DNA of 24,357 nt from CAZECE01 sp964510525 (GTDB taxonomy: Bacteria > Pseudomonadota > Gammaproteobacteria > Pseudomonadales > JANQJO01): positions 1-24,357 of the forward strand of contig CAZECE010000133.1 in NCBI GenBank assembly GCA_964510525.1. The letters run 5' to 3'. Position numbers and translations under genes: made by a program. Numbering within the stretch: the first letter of the stretch is position 1; every line of letters begins with the position of its first letter. Below, in pieces: positions 24,099-24,357 of the stretch. The notes beneath the pieces were generated by a model. It was not told where the DNA came from, searched no databases, and saw only the letters and a list, made by a program, of their open reading frames with translations.

Positions 24099-24129
24099 TT
24101 TTAGGTTCTGAAATTAAAAAAACCTAAAA
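24099..24129 (-). repeat. AT-rich hairpin in the rplP-rpmC spacer
   Basis: TTTTAGGTT (24099-24107) and AACCTAAAA (24121-24129) form a perfect 9-bp inverted repeat with a 13-base loop. Read on the coding strand, it is not followed by a long T-run, so it is not a standard terminator. It occupies much of the 68-base gap between rplP and rpmC and may be an mRNA processing or attenuation element. Confidence 0.45.
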
Positions 24130-24137
24130 TTGAAAAT

Positions 24138-24357
24138 TTACATTAATTGTCTTTTAACAATGGAAGTCTTAATTGGCAATTTTGCGGCGGCTAGATTCAG
24201 AGCTTCTATCGCAATATCCTCTGACACACCTTCCATTTCATACAATACTTTGCCAGGTTGAATCTGAGCCACCCAGTACTCAACATTACCTTTACCTTTA
24301 CCCATTCGCACTTCCAGAGGCTTTTTGGATATCGGCTTATCAGGAAAAATTCTAATC
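24138..24357 (-). CDS. rplP: 50S ribosomal protein L16, N-terminal part outside window
   Basis: L16 binds 23S rRNA near the A-site and peptidyl-transferase centre. The visible 72 codons are the C-terminal half: IRIFPDKPISKKPLEVRMGK, then GKGNVEYWVAQIQPGKVLYE, then the LAAAKLPIKTSIV segment, ending RQLM before a TAA at 24138-24140. This matches the C-terminal portion of the 136-residue E. coli protein; about 64 residues lie to the right of the window. The conserved Arg in EVRMGKGKG (Arg81 in E. coli, hydroxylated by YcfD/RoxA where that enzyme is present) is kept. Confidence 0.96.
   Translation of the reverse strand, partial: IRIFPDKPISKKPLEVRMGKGKGNVEYWVAQIQPGKVLYEMEGVSEDIAIEALNLAAAKLPIKTSIVKRQLM

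Noticed and set aside
1..24357. CRISPR array, insertion sequence, prophage, tRNA or rRNA
   Set aside because: No regularly spaced repeats, transposase or phage reading frames, or RNA-gene signatures were seen on either strand.

Overview
The window comes from a gammaproteobacterium of moderate GC. The right-hand part is a complete spc-alpha ribosomal protein cluster in the classical enterobacterial/pseudomonad order, with the tail of the S10 operon at the edge. Its RNA polymerase alpha C-terminal domain is almost identical to that of Escherichia coli, and ClpB keeps the same residue numbering as E. coli ClpB at both Walker A motifs. I cannot name a genus. The genes are tightly packed and no gene-free stretch exceeds 300 bases.

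Left part (1-14,661), accessory and metabolic genes: the 3' portion of a HipA-type kinase gene (+); ilvD (+), whose probable promoter has a T6G7 homopolymer in its spacer; a small VanZ-like membrane protein (+); a predicted exported peroxiredoxin-like protein (-); a 761-residue protein with two methyltransferase domains (-); a membrane protein ending in a double zinc ribbon (+); clpB (-) behind a sigma-32-like promoter; an 801-residue divergent aldehyde dehydrogenase homologue (-); and a divergently transcribed sodium:solute symporter (+). Spacings suggest mostly short transcription units: ilvD with the VanZ-like gene, the two minus-strand genes at 3,341-6,475, and single genes elsewhere.

A perfect 17-bp inverted repeat with a T-run in both directions (14,700-14,737) separates the symporter from the ribosomal cluster and should terminate transcription from both sides.

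Right part (14,756-24,357, all minus strand, read right to left): rplP (partial), rpmC, rpsQ, rplN, rplX, rplE, rpsN, rpsH, rplF, rplR, rpsE, rpmD, rplO, secY, rpmJ, rpsM, rpsK, rpsD, rpoA, rplQ. These make ribosomal proteins, the SecY translocon channel and the RNA polymerase alpha subunit. Several database-style longest starts are wrong here: secY, rplO, rpmD and ilvD start internally at ATGs supported by ribosome-binding sites, family length or promoter position. rpmJ is only 38 codons and starts with GTG.

The most interesting unexplained items are the tandem methyltransferase protein, the zinc-ribbon membrane protein, the divergent aldehyde dehydrogenase homologue, the interleaved inverted repeats around the clpB heat-shock promoter, and small palindromes sitting in three promoter or operon-junction regions. 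I see no CRISPR array, prophage, insertion sequence, rRNA or tRNA, and no clear defence system beyond the HipA-like kinase fragment.
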